This document shows, in pieces, positions 24,547 to 31,595 of a stretch of DNA of 33,502 nt. A model generated the notes under the pieces. The model ran no database searches, was not told the DNA's origin, and saw only the letters and a program-made list of their open reading frames with translations. This DNA comes from an uncultured Clostridia bacterium (GTDB lineage: Bacteria > Bacillota > Clostridia > Lutisporales > Lutisporaceae). The position numbers were made by a program, and so were the translations under genes. Every line of letters begins with the position of its first letter. Position 1 is the stretch's first letter. The stretch spans positions 1-33,502 of the forward strand of contig CALJSV010000050.1 in the NCBI GenBank assembly GCA_937976095.1, given 5' to 3'.

Positions 24547-24553
24547 CAGTCCC
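24512..24553 (-). terminator. Long terminator hairpin inside a coding end
   Basis: GGGATTGCTATT (24512-24523) pairs with AATAGCAGTCCC (24542-24553; one G-T wobble). Inside this, GCAATC pairs with GATTGC around a CCCC loop, giving about 18 pairs with one C-C mismatch. On the minus strand it is followed by TTGTATTTTTT. It encodes the tail of the plus-strand membrane protein and terminates the minus-strand oxidoreductase operon. Confidence 0.7.
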
Positions 24554-24556
24554 CCA

Positions 24557-25633
24557 TCATAATCTCATATTCTCCTTCATGAGCTTTTTCAGTATCCAGC
24601 CTCCATATTTGCTTATATTGATATTAGTATCATAAAGCAGCTGCTTAGCCAAGGGGAGCCTTAAGGAAGCTATAAGCATGTCATAGTTTTTATTAGTCAG
24701 CATGTTAAAGGCCTTTCGAAATTCCCTCATTTCTAAATTTCTGTCCATAATAACCTTTATCTGCTTTTCAAAGCTAATGCCTTTTGCAATATACCTTGCC
24801 GCTGAGTAGGCCATAGTAGCTGCATTGACGTGTCCAAAGCCCAGGAAGGGCTCTACCCCTCCTGCAGAATTTCCGATAAAAATTAAGTTATCGTTTATTC
24901 TAGGGTATACATAGCCGCTTATATGCTCCAGCTTAAACTCTTCAACTATTGTATATTTGATATTTTCTGTATATAGAAATAGCTCCCAATAGCGGTCTAT
25001 CTCTCTTTCATTTACATCTGAAGTTATTACTACCATGCTTGCCTTTCTGCTGTCAAAGGGAGTAAGGTACACATAACCATTTTTGGTATAGTCCTTATTT
25101 ATCCACATAACCAGTGACGTAGGATCAAAATCCCCGTGAACAGTAGCTCCTCTTACATGGGTCTTCAGCCACTGCTGCCAGCAGCCCAGCTCCTTGGCAG
25201 CATGAGGAGTCCCATCTGCCACCACCACATAATCATATTTCTTGGAAAGCGTCTCATAATCTCCAACAATATTAAAATTAATCTCTGTTTTTTTGAGCTT
25301 ATAATATACCTGATGCTTAAGAGAATCGTCATCCTTGGAATACTTAAAAAGATATCCAAAGTCTCCCTTAAGTGTGGTTGCTATATTTGGTCCGTTATGC
25401 ACAATCTTTGTCAAAAGATTATGAGGCTTTATATCTATATCCATCTCATCCTTTAGGTGTTTTACAAAATCCTTTATAGGTCTGTGTGTAATGTCAACTA
25501 CAGCAGTCACATGGCTAAAGGGCTCTCCTATGAAGCTGTTTTTCTCGAATATTACCGGTCTTATGCCGAGTCGTTCAAGCTCGTAGGCACAGTATAGACC
25601 TGCAAGACCTGCACCTATTATTGCTACCTTCAT
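24557..25633 (-). CDS. FAD-dependent oxidoreductase, geranylgeranyl-reductase-like (paralog 1)
   Basis: A 358-residue protein with an N-terminal FAD-binding Rossmann motif, IIGAGLAGLYCAYELE (GxGxxG about 7-12), and the ribose-binding Glu at FEKN (about 30). The second FAD motif is IGNSAGGVEPFLGFGHVNA (about 260-280), where the family's usual GD(A/S)AG aspartate is Asn. This layout fits the geranylgeranyl reductase/halogenase-like flavoproteins. Substrate unknown. Its ATG overlaps the stop of a 32-codon ORF (ATGA), and it ends a five-gene operon with small membrane and helical proteins. It is paralogous to 26762-27847, which has the same Asn. Confidence 0.88.
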   Translation of the reverse strand: MKVAIIGAGLAGLYCAYELERLGIRPVIFEKNSFIGEPFSHVTAVVDITHRPIKDFVKHLKDEMDIDIKPHNLLTKIVHNGPNIATTLKGDFGYLFKYSKDDDSLKHQVYYKLKKTEINFNIVGDYETLSKKYDYVVVADGTPHAAKELGCWQQWLKTHVRGATVHGDFDPTSLVMWINKDYTKNGYVYLTPFDSRKASMVVITSDVNEREIDRYWELFLYTENIKYTIVEEFKLEHISGYVYPRINDNLIFIGNSAGGVEPFLGFGHVNAATMAYSAARYIAKGISFEKQIKVIMDRNLEMREFRKAFNMLTNKNYDMLIASLRLPLAKQLLYDTNINISKYGGWILKKLMKENMRL

Positions 25634-25728
25634 ATTCGCTTGCCTCCATACCGCTGAAGTATTCTAAACCAAATATATAGTAAAACTCCGATTATGCAGG
25701 TTAAGAGTCCATATAAATATATATTCAT
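25630..25728 (-). CDS. 32-residue single-pass membrane micro-ORF
   Basis: ATG at 25728, 32 codons to TGA at 25632-25630. The product reads MNIYLYGLLTCIIGVLLYIW, then FRILQRYGGKRI: one hydrophobic helix and a basic tail, so N-out/C-in is likely. A strong GGGAGGGAG (25747-25739, inside the end of the preceding gene) lies 10 nt upstream. Its stop overlaps the start of the FAD oxidoreductase by 4 nt. These signals make it a likely real small gene, perhaps a tether or regulator of its neighbours. Confidence 0.7.
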   Translation of the reverse strand: MNIYLYGLLTCIIGVLLYIWFRILQRYGGKRI

Positions 25729-25732
25729 AATA

Positions 25733-26173
25733 TTATCGCTCCCTCCCTACAACAACAATTGAAAACCAACTCAGTAGTACCAGGGCAGAGACATTGACCT
25801 GAAGACTATTTACATATGTCCAGTTTGTATATACAAGGGCTTTTGTCAAAACCAGCAATAGCTCCTGCACAGAATATAAAGCTGTAAGCATAAAAACATT
25901 TACTATCCGAAGCTTATAGCCTGAGGGATGATATTGGGATATCAGCACTCCTATTACAAATACAGGACCTAGTATAAACCATACAGAAGAGCCCCAAATA
26001 TTTAGGCTGCTGTTTTTGATTTCATAGAAGCCATAGTTTATACCAGTTGTATCTACTAGGAGCTGTAGTGCAACAGCAACTGCTCCACACCAAATGTTTC
26101 TTTTTAGCATCCTCCAGTCAACTAAGGCAAAGAATAAAATCCAACTGACTAAGAATAATATAATCCATTCCAA
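25733..26173 (-). CDS. Small integral membrane protein, CBO0543-like (second)
   Basis: A 146-residue protein with about five hydrophobic helices and few charged residues, similar in size and topology to the protein at 24064-24546. A central GINYGFYEIKNSSLNIWG loop lies after the second helix. Probably of the same CBO0543-like type, though identity between the two is low. Third gene of the minus operon; it starts 17 nt after the previous gene and its end contains the ribosome site for the 32-residue ORF. Function unknown. Confidence 0.78.
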   Translation of the reverse strand: MEWIILFLVSWILFFALVDWRMLKRNIWCGAVAVALQLLVDTTGINYGFYEIKNSSLNIWGSSVWFILGPVFVIGVLISQYHPSGYKLRIVNVFMLTALYSVQELLLVLTKALVYTNWTYVNSLQVNVSALVLLSWFSIVVVGRER

Positions 26174-26190
26174 GGTTTGCTTTCTCCAAT

Positions 26191-26418
26191 CTAAAATTTT
26201 GTTCTTGTGGGTATTATTCTTGTAATAATGCTCTTAGGTGCTCTCTTCCTCTCCAGCCTTTGCTGAAGCTTTATGATGTTTCTCATCTCGTCATCTCGCA
26301 GCATAGCAAAAAGCTCTCTTACCTCCGGGTTTCTGATTCTAATAAGATTCTCGTTATAAAGCAGCTGATTTCCTACTCTATATTGTAAAATATCCTGTAT
26401 TACACTAAATTCATCCAT
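26191..26418 (-). CDS. Small helical-hairpin protein (coat/ferritin-like?)
   Basis: A 75-residue protein predicted to be two amphipathic helices (about 4-30 and 34-57) followed by a basic, unstructured tail RKRAPKSIITRIIPTRTKF. The Leu/Glu pattern (NQLLYNENLIRIRNPEVREL) is like small ferritin-like or coat-associated proteins of clostridia, without clear metal ligands. GGAGG precedes the ATG. Second gene of the operon, 12 nt after the 69-residue gene. Family not certain. Confidence 0.75.
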   Translation of the reverse strand: MDEFSVIQDILQYRVGNQLLYNENLIRIRNPEVRELFAMLRDDEMRNIIKLQQRLERKRAPKSIITRIIPTRTKF

Positions 26419-26430
26419 GGTGCCTCCATC

Positions 26431-26640
26431 CTAACCTATAATTTTAAGCTTTATCATTTTATCCTTAAGGAGATTCACATGCTCTTCAGACTGCTCTCTA
26501 AGCTCCCTTATTACACCCTTAAGCTCCTTATCCCTTGTAGTTTCGTAGTACTCATCATACTTTTTCAGCAGCAGCTGCTCTCTGTCGATGGACTCCTTAA
26601 ACACATAGGACAATATATATTCTTGCGAAAGCTCTTCCAT
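26431..26640 (-). CDS. Small helical-hairpin protein, first gene of operon
   Basis: A 69-residue protein of two long helices rich in Glu, Lys and Leu (about 5-35 and 38-65: KELKGVIRELREQSEEHVNL). It resembles the small partner of CotF proteins (compare 20966-21172) and ferritin-like hairpins. An AAGGAG site precedes the ATG at 26640. It heads the minus-strand operon of five genes ending with FAD oxidoreductase paralog 1. The 121-bp divergent region toward paralog 2 carries a repeated TTATACAAAT. Confidence 0.75.
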   Translation of the reverse strand: MEELSQEYILSYVFKESIDREQLLLKKYDEYYETTRDKELKGVIRELREQSEEHVNLLKDKMIKLKIIG

Positions 26641-26694
26641 AAAATCTCACTCCTTGCTTAGTCTACTATCATTCCATATAAATATTTTTTGCAT

Positions 26695-26737
26695 TTATAC
26701 AAATATTATACTTATACAAATTCTTGTACATATAAAA
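26695..26737 (+). promoter_or_regulatory. Divergent control region with TTATACAAAT repeats and SigK-like motif
   Basis: TTATACAAAT occurs at 26695-26704 and 26712-26721 as a direct repeat with 17-bp register. AC at 26710-26711 is followed after exactly 17 nt by CATATAAAA (26729-26737), a partial SigK match toward the plus-strand oxidoreductase. It may control both divergent units. Low certainty. Confidence 0.3.
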
Positions 26738-26761
26738 CATAACGAAACGAAGGTGTTATTG

Positions 26762-27847
26762 ATGAAGGTAGCAATAATAGGTGCCGGTGTATCCGGCTTG
26801 GCATGTGCCCTGGAGCTTGAAAGACATGGGATATTTCCTACTGTATTTGAAAAAAACAATTATCTGGGAGATGCCGTAGGCTATACAACCATTTGGCCCA
26901 GGCTGTTTAATAGACCCTTAATGGATCCTGTAAAGTATCTTAATAAGCAATACAATATTAAGCTTCAGCCTCTTAACCATATTAAGAGAATGGTCATGTA
27001 CTCTCCAAACAACAAGGCAGTTGTAAGAGGAAGCCTTGGCTATATATTTAAGAAGGGTCGAGAAGCTTATACACTGGAAAATCAACTGTACTCAATGACA
27101 AAGATTCCTATATTATTTGACTCCTATATCGATTTAGATGATATTAAAAATCGTTTTGATCATATCGTAGTCGCCACAGCTTCAAACGTAATACCTAGAA
27201 AGCTGGGGATTTGGACGGATACCTTTAAGGCACAGGTGAGAGTAGCCTTTGTAGTAGATAGCTTCAGACCTGATACTACAATCGCCTGGCTGAACACAGA
27301 GTATGCAAAAAATGCCTTTGCTTATCTTATTCCGACTAGCGAAAGGGAAGCAAGCCTTGTGCTGATAGTAAATGGCATTTCTCATTCTGAGCTGGATTAC
27401 TATTGGAAAAAGTTTATAGAAATAGAGGAAATAAAATATCCCATAGCCTCTATGATTGACGCTGAGCATATCGCAGGCTTTTCTAAGCCTTTAAGGCACG
27501 AAAATATATACATCGTTGGAAATAGTGCAGGCTTTACAGATGATCTTTTGGGCTGTGGGGCTATAAATGCTATTGAGAGCGGTGTACTTGCGGCAAGGGC
27601 GATTGCCAATGGACTTGACTACGAAAAGCTGGCACAGCCGATATTTGAGGATATACAAAAGCTGCATCAGCTTCGTAAGGCTATGAATTCTGCTACGAAT
27701 GAGGACTCTGACAGAATGGTAACGGTACTTGGACTTCCAATAATCAAGAGGTTTATTTATAATAATCCCTTTGTAAAAGCCTCAAGTGCAGGTAAATATG
27801 CAAAAATATATAATACTTTACTTAGAAGCTACAAGCCTTATAGATAG
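26762..27847 (+). CDS. FAD-dependent oxidoreductase, geranylgeranyl-reductase-like (paralog 2)
   Basis: A 361-residue paralog of 24557-25633. FAD motif IIGAGVSGLACALELE (about 5-20), FEKNN with the ribose Glu (about 30), and a second motif VGNSAGFTDDLLGCGAINA near 255-275, again with Asn where family members usually have Asp. Substrate-facing middle regions differ more than the FAD regions. ATG at 26762 is preceded by GAAGGTG; the reading frame is open back to 26654, but that part has no family match and overlaps the control region. Divergent from the small-protein operon and convergent with the ger genes. Expected cofactor FAD; substrate unknown. Confidence 0.88.
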   Translation: MKVAIIGAGVSGLACALELERHGIFPTVFEKNNYLGDAVGYTTIWPRLFNRPLMDPVKYLNKQYNIKLQPLNHIKRMVMYSPNNKAVVRGSLGYIFKKGREAYTLENQLYSMTKIPILFDSYIDLDDIKNRFDHIVVATASNVIPRKLGIWTDTFKAQVRVAFVVDSFRPDTTIAWLNTEYAKNAFAYLIPTSEREASLVLIVNGISHSELDYYWKKFIEIEEIKYPIASMIDAEHIAGFSKPLRHENIYIVGNSAGFTDDLLGCGAINAIESGVLAARAIANGLDYEKLAQPIFEDIQKLHQLRKAMNSATNEDSDRMVTVLGLPIIKRFIYNNPFVKASSAGKYAKIYNTLLRSYKPYR

Positions 27848-27872
27848 TCTGCAGCCCTTGGCTGACAGATTA

Positions 27873-28097
27873 TCAATATTTATATTGGAAAACCCATTTG
27901 GAAATTGGCTTGAAGATGTGTCCTATCAGCTTTTCAGGAACCCACATGTCCATAAAGCTAGCTATTCCATATATATATATAATTGAAATAAGCATCAAGG
28001 TTATGTAAACAGCCTTGACTCCTTTTGATCCATTATTTTTTATCATTCTCAACTGAACTACTGATATCAAGATAACAGATAATATCGCAATATACAT
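27873..28097 (-). CDS. Two-helix membrane protein, GerD-subunit-like
   Basis: A 74-residue protein with two hydrophobic helices (about 2-17 and 28-50) joined by a basic loop RMIKNNGSKGVK, and a C-terminal amphipathic stretch. It starts 3 nt after the gerAC stop, with GAGAGGAG inside the end of gerAC, so it is translationally coupled to the receptor genes. Some Bacillus germinant receptors (GerU/GerV type) carry a small two-helix D subunit encoded in the same operon, and this looks like such a subunit. That match is by topology and position, not by clear motif. Confidence 0.75.
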   Translation of the reverse strand: MYIAILSVILISVVQLRMIKNNGSKGVKAVYITLMLISIIYIYGIASFMDMWVPEKLIGHIFKPISKWVFQYKY

Positions 28098-28100
28098 TTG

Positions 28101-29318
28101 CTACTCCTCTCTATCTCGTTTAATATTATTTATTAGCTCCCCTGTTCCTCTCAGTACTACCTTGACATTGTACTCTACCTCCACCTCAGTAAACACCTCA
28201 TCCCAATCTTCTTCAACCTCTCTCCATATAGAAGGCTTAGTCCTGTAAAGCTTATCTCCGAAGAGAAATATGTCTGCCTTGTATTCCTTCTGTACCTTCT
28301 CGAAGACTCTCCTCATTTCGTTTTCTATTACCTTGGCAAGGCTTTTCTCAAGTCTTTCTGTTTCTTTAATATCCATTATATTTATACCTCCGATAAGCTC
28401 TATAAGCCTTCCCCTGGTATTTACATCAGCTCTAAATACTAGTTTACCTTCTCTTACAAAGGGAGTAATATTACATTTGGCTACAATCACTTCCATTACT
28501 GCCCTTATCCCTTTTTCAGGCTCTGAGTGCTCCACATTTGCCTCATTTATCTTGTTAATGAACCATTGAAGGCCTCTTGTTTCCTCACCGTCTAGCCAGC
28601 CTACAAGCTTACCGTCTTTAAATACAGCAGTACCATATATATATAAAATCTTACTTTCACCAGTGGTTACATTTCCTTCGCTCCTTGAAGAAGATAGAGT
28701 CGTCCTATCAGCCTTATATGTGCCTATCTTAGCAGCAGTAACATCACAGGTTTTATTGGCATAATGTATCATAAATTCCATAAAGTCAGATATATAAACC
28801 TTTGCCCACTTTTCTGAATTTCTTGTGATACCCTCCAGTTCCCTAAAAAGGCTCTTATCCGTATCGGCAGGAGTCGCCATAATGCTAGATGCCTCCCCCT
28901 CAGCTACCAGCACAAACTTATCCATTCGGTTCTGCCAATCTCGAATAAAATACTCCATAATGTCGCCAACCCCTTCTCGAGCAGCAGCTTCCCCTATTAT
29001 GACATAATTGTTATGTATCCATGTAAGCTCCTTGGGAGAAATCTTATTTAGGTTTCTCATAGCATCAGGCACACTACTTCCTCTTGCTACACCTATCCAC
29101 ATGTTTGATGCCGAACCCTGTTGTCCCTGAGTAGAGGTTGGCAAAGCCGACATAACCGTAAGCTTGTATTGTCCTCCCTCCGTGCGATCTATGCCGGTTA
29201 CCATTACCATTCCCATCTCATTTAACTCTCCTTGCCCCCAACAACCTGTAAGAGGCAAGGAAAAAAACACTACCAGAGCTATAAGCAGTAAGCTTTTGTT
29301 ATCGAATATTGTTTTCAT
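28101..29318 (-). CDS. gerAC: Spore germination lipoprotein, Ger(x)C family
   Basis: A 405-residue lipoprotein subunit of a germinant receptor. The signal peptide ends in lipobox PLTGC (Cys about 26), the acylation site that anchors it to the outer face of the inner spore membrane. The Ger(x)C N-terminal region (CWGQGELNEMGMVMVTGID) and C-terminal domain with KVVLRGTGEL are typical. Its start overlaps the end of gerAA by 20 nt. Together with GerAA, GerAB and perhaps the small D-like protein it should form one receptor. Confidence 0.94.
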   Translation of the reverse strand: MKTIFDNKSLLLIALVVFFSLPLTGCWGQGELNEMGMVMVTGIDRTEGGQYKLTVMSALPTSTQGQQGSASNMWIGVARGSSVPDAMRNLNKISPKELTWIHNNYVIIGEAAAREGVGDIMEYFIRDWQNRMDKFVLVAEGEASSIMATPADTDKSLFRELEGITRNSEKWAKVYISDFMEFMIHYANKTCDVTAAKIGTYKADRTTLSSSRSEGNVTTGESKILYIYGTAVFKDGKLVGWLDGEETRGLQWFINKINEANVEHSEPEKGIRAVMEVIVAKCNITPFVREGKLVFRADVNTRGRLIELIGGINIMDIKETERLEKSLAKVIENEMRRVFEKVQKEYKADIFLFGDKLYRTKPSIWREVEEDWDEVFTEVEVEYNVKVVLRGTGELINNIKRDREE

Positions 29319-30891
29319 CCTTCTCTTTTCTCCTTGTCAGATTGTTCTTCTGTATAAAGTCAGGTCTTCTTGTAAGCATATACTCAGGGAATTTTATAAT
29401 CGCATCCTTCATGCCCTTAAGGTTGATAGGTGTAATAGGTGACATATAGGGAACTCCAAAGCTTCTTAAAGACACCAGGTGTATAAGCATCACAAGTACA
29501 CCCAACGTTATACCAAATATCCCCAAAACACCTCCCAGAATCAGCATAGGAAACCTTATAAGGCTGACCTCCCTGGATGTATTTATCTTTGGTATCAGAA
29601 AGGATGCAAGTCCTGTTACCGCTACTACTATTATCATTGCAGGAGATACCAGACCTGCCTGTACTGAGAGCTGACCTATAACAAGTGCACCTACTATATT
29701 AAGCGCCTGACCTAGAGTCTTAGGCTGCCTCGCTCCTGCTTCTCTTATTACCTCAAACACCAGCTCCATAAGCATCGCTTCAATAAATGCGGGAAACGGC
29801 ACCTCTGCGCGGGCATTGGCTATAGTCATCAGCAGCATTGTAGGTATCATCTCAGCATGGAAGGTTGTAATAGCTACATACAACGAAGGCCCAAATATTG
29901 AAACAAATAAGGCTAAGTACCTGAGAACTCTTATAAAGCTGGCAAATATGTATCTGTTGTAATAGTCGTCCGCAGAAGTAAAAAAGTAAGTTATGGTGGT
30001 AGGCACCATAAGGATAAATGGTGTGCCATCTACTATTATGAGAACCCTTCCCTCCACAAGAGCTGCTACACCGCTGTCAGGCCTTTCAGTCAGCTCAGTC
30101 TGCGGAAAGGGTGAAAGGTAATCATCCTCTATATATGCCTGAACCTGGCCTGTTGCCAAAATAATGTCTGTATCAATAGCAGAAAGTCTACGCTTTACTT
30201 CCCTGACTACCTTCCTATCCGCTATTCCCTCTATATAAGCCACTACTATTCTTGTTTTGCTTTCCTTTCCAAGCTTTAAGTACTCCGTCTTAAGCTTGTG
30301 GGTTTTTAGTCTCCTTCGTATTTGAGTTACAGAAGTAAATCCACTTTCAGTAAAGGCTTCAAGTGGGCCCTTAACTACAGCTTCTACTGTGGGCTCTGTG
30401 ATGCTCCTGGTTTTAGTTCCCTCCATATATATACTTATGGCTTCAGAATGCCCATCTATCAGAACTATGCATGAGGAATTTAAAAGCTCACTTACAATGT
30501 CCGCGAGACAACTGACAAGCTTCGGCTCTCCTGAAGAGGAAAGATTATTCTTCATTATGTTGAGCCTTGATTGAGTGTCCTTCGCTGCACCAAAACAAAT
30601 ATGATTCAGGCTTTTCATAACCATTTCGTTAACAACAGTAGAATCAACCATGCCGTCTATGTAGCATATAGCATAGGTAAGCTGCTCCTCGGGTTTTTGA
30701 ACCTCCCTGATAGAGAAGTCATAGCAGCCCTTAAATATTCCCTTAAGACTGCTGAGGTTGTCCTTTAGAGCTTCTGTTATATATGCATCCTTTAGCTTTT
30801 CCTTATCCTGCTTCTCCACATCTATGAGCTTTTGCTCAAGTATGGTTTTGGGCTGTGCGCATTTGTATTTACCGGTCTGTTTTACCTTCAT
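29299..30891 (-). CDS. gerAA: Spore germination protein, GerA family A subunit
   Basis: A 530-residue membrane protein of the GerA family. The N-terminal soluble part (about 1-280) carries IDGMVDSTVV, ALVEGRVLIIVDGTP and FPQTELTERPDSGVAALVEG (about 255-275), the signature region before the membrane domain. About five membrane helices follow (about 290-450), then a soluble tail ending in PDFIQKNNLTRRKEKDENN. Length is usual for the family. GGAGTG precedes the ATG. First gene of the gerAA-gerAC-small subunit operon. The matching B gene is 5 kb beyond the end of this operon on the opposite strand. Confidence 0.95.
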   Translation of the reverse strand: MKVKQTGKYKCAQPKTILEQKLIDVEKQDKEKLKDAYITEALKDNLSSLKGIFKGCYDFSIREVQKPEEQLTYAICYIDGMVDSTVVNEMVMKSLNHICFGAAKDTQSRLNIMKNNLSSSGEPKLVSCLADIVSELLNSSCIVLIDGHSEAISIYMEGTKTRSITEPTVEAVVKGPLEAFTESGFTSVTQIRRRLKTHKLKTEYLKLGKESKTRIVVAYIEGIADRKVVREVKRRLSAIDTDIILATGQVQAYIEDDYLSPFPQTELTERPDSGVAALVEGRVLIIVDGTPFILMVPTTITYFFTSADDYYNRYIFASFIRVLRYLALFVSIFGPSLYVAITTFHAEMIPTMLLMTIANARAEVPFPAFIEAMLMELVFEVIREAGARQPKTLGQALNIVGALVIGQLSVQAGLVSPAMIIVVAVTGLASFLIPKINTSREVSLIRFPMLILGGVLGIFGITLGVLVMLIHLVSLRSFGVPYMSPITPINLKGMKDAIIKFPEYMLTRRPDFIQKNNLTRRKEKDENNIR

Positions 30892-30954
30892 TTTGACACT
30901 CCATGTTCAGCTACAGTTTTTTGTATTATCTGCATTTTGTGTCTATTTATCCAA

Positions 30955-30996
30955 TAAAAAAAGATATGCAGTCAGCTGAACTGCTGACTGCATATC
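30955..30996 (-). terminator. Terminator of the GNAT gene
   Basis: GATATGCAGTCAGC (30963-30976) and GCTGACTGCATATC (30983-30996) form a perfect 14-bp stem with a 6-nt loop; on the minus strand a T7 run follows. It stands just upstream of the gerAA promoter region. Confidence 0.92.
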
Positions 30997-30997
30997 A

Positions 30998-31486
30998 CTA
31001 TAATATTTTATGAAAAATCAGGTCATCAACATATTGGCCGGTTTTTTCATTTAGATGGTGCTTATGTACAGAGCCTGCGAAGGTAAAGCCCAGCCTAAGT
31101 ACTGCATTTACCGATGCCAGGTTGTCACTGTATACATAAGCTCTCGCAATTACTATACCATCCTTCTTCATATCATCAAGCCCCGTAAGTGTAAGCTCCT
31201 TTGCTATACCCTTGCCTCGATATTCAGGATGTATGGCGATAGATAAAAACGCAGCATGCCTGTTTCTCTGATCATTTCCTCTTGCTGCCTTTAAAAGTCC
31301 CAGAACATTTTCTCCGTCCTCAGCTATGTACAAAAAAAGCTTGTCGTTCTCCAGCCAGCCCTGCAGCTCCTCCTTATCAGGAATCTCAACCAAGGAGACC
31401 TCGCTGTTCTCCAGCTTCAGAAGCTCCAGAAGCTCCCAAACCTTATCTACGTCGCTAAGATGCATTGGTCTATAAACCATATCCAT
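30998..31486 (-). CDS. GNAT family N-acetyltransferase
   Basis: A 162-residue acetyl-CoA-dependent acyltransferase. The acetyl-CoA motif A is IHPEYRGKGIAKELT (Q/RxxGxG/A type, about 90-104), followed by YSDNLASVNAVLRLGF (about 128-143) with the Asn and Phe typical of motif B. The acceptor substrate cannot be told. ATG at 31486 is preceded at 6 nt by GGAGGC; a TTG at 31504 in frame is worse. Monocistronic, with a strong terminator. Confidence 0.92.
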   Translation of the reverse strand: MDMVYRPMHLSDVDKVWELLELLKLENSEVSLVEIPDKEELQGWLENDKLFLYIAEDGENVLGLLKAARGNDQRNRHAAFLSIAIHPEYRGKGIAKELTLTGLDDMKKDGIVIARAYVYSDNLASVNAVLRLGFTFAGSVHKHHLNEKTGQYVDDLIFHKIL

Positions 31487-31560
31487 AAAATCGCCTCCAC
31501 TCAATTGAATTTATGTTATAACTATATTTTATATAAGAGGCTTGTAGTTGTAAAGGATAT

Positions 31561-31590
31561 AAAAAAGCTACCAGCTGGTTGCTGGTAGCT
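31561..31590 (-). terminator. Terminator of the SH3b/DUF4015 gene
   Basis: AGCTACCAGC (31566-31575) and GCTGGTAGCT (31581-31590) form a perfect 10-bp stem with a 5-nt loop; T6 follows on the minus strand. Confidence 0.9.
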
Positions 31591-31595
31591 GATTA

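Noticed and set aside
26654-26761. 36-residue N-terminal extension of FAD paralog 2
   Set aside because: Covers the divergent promoter region. The Rossmann motif starts directly at the ATG at 26762, as in paralog 1.
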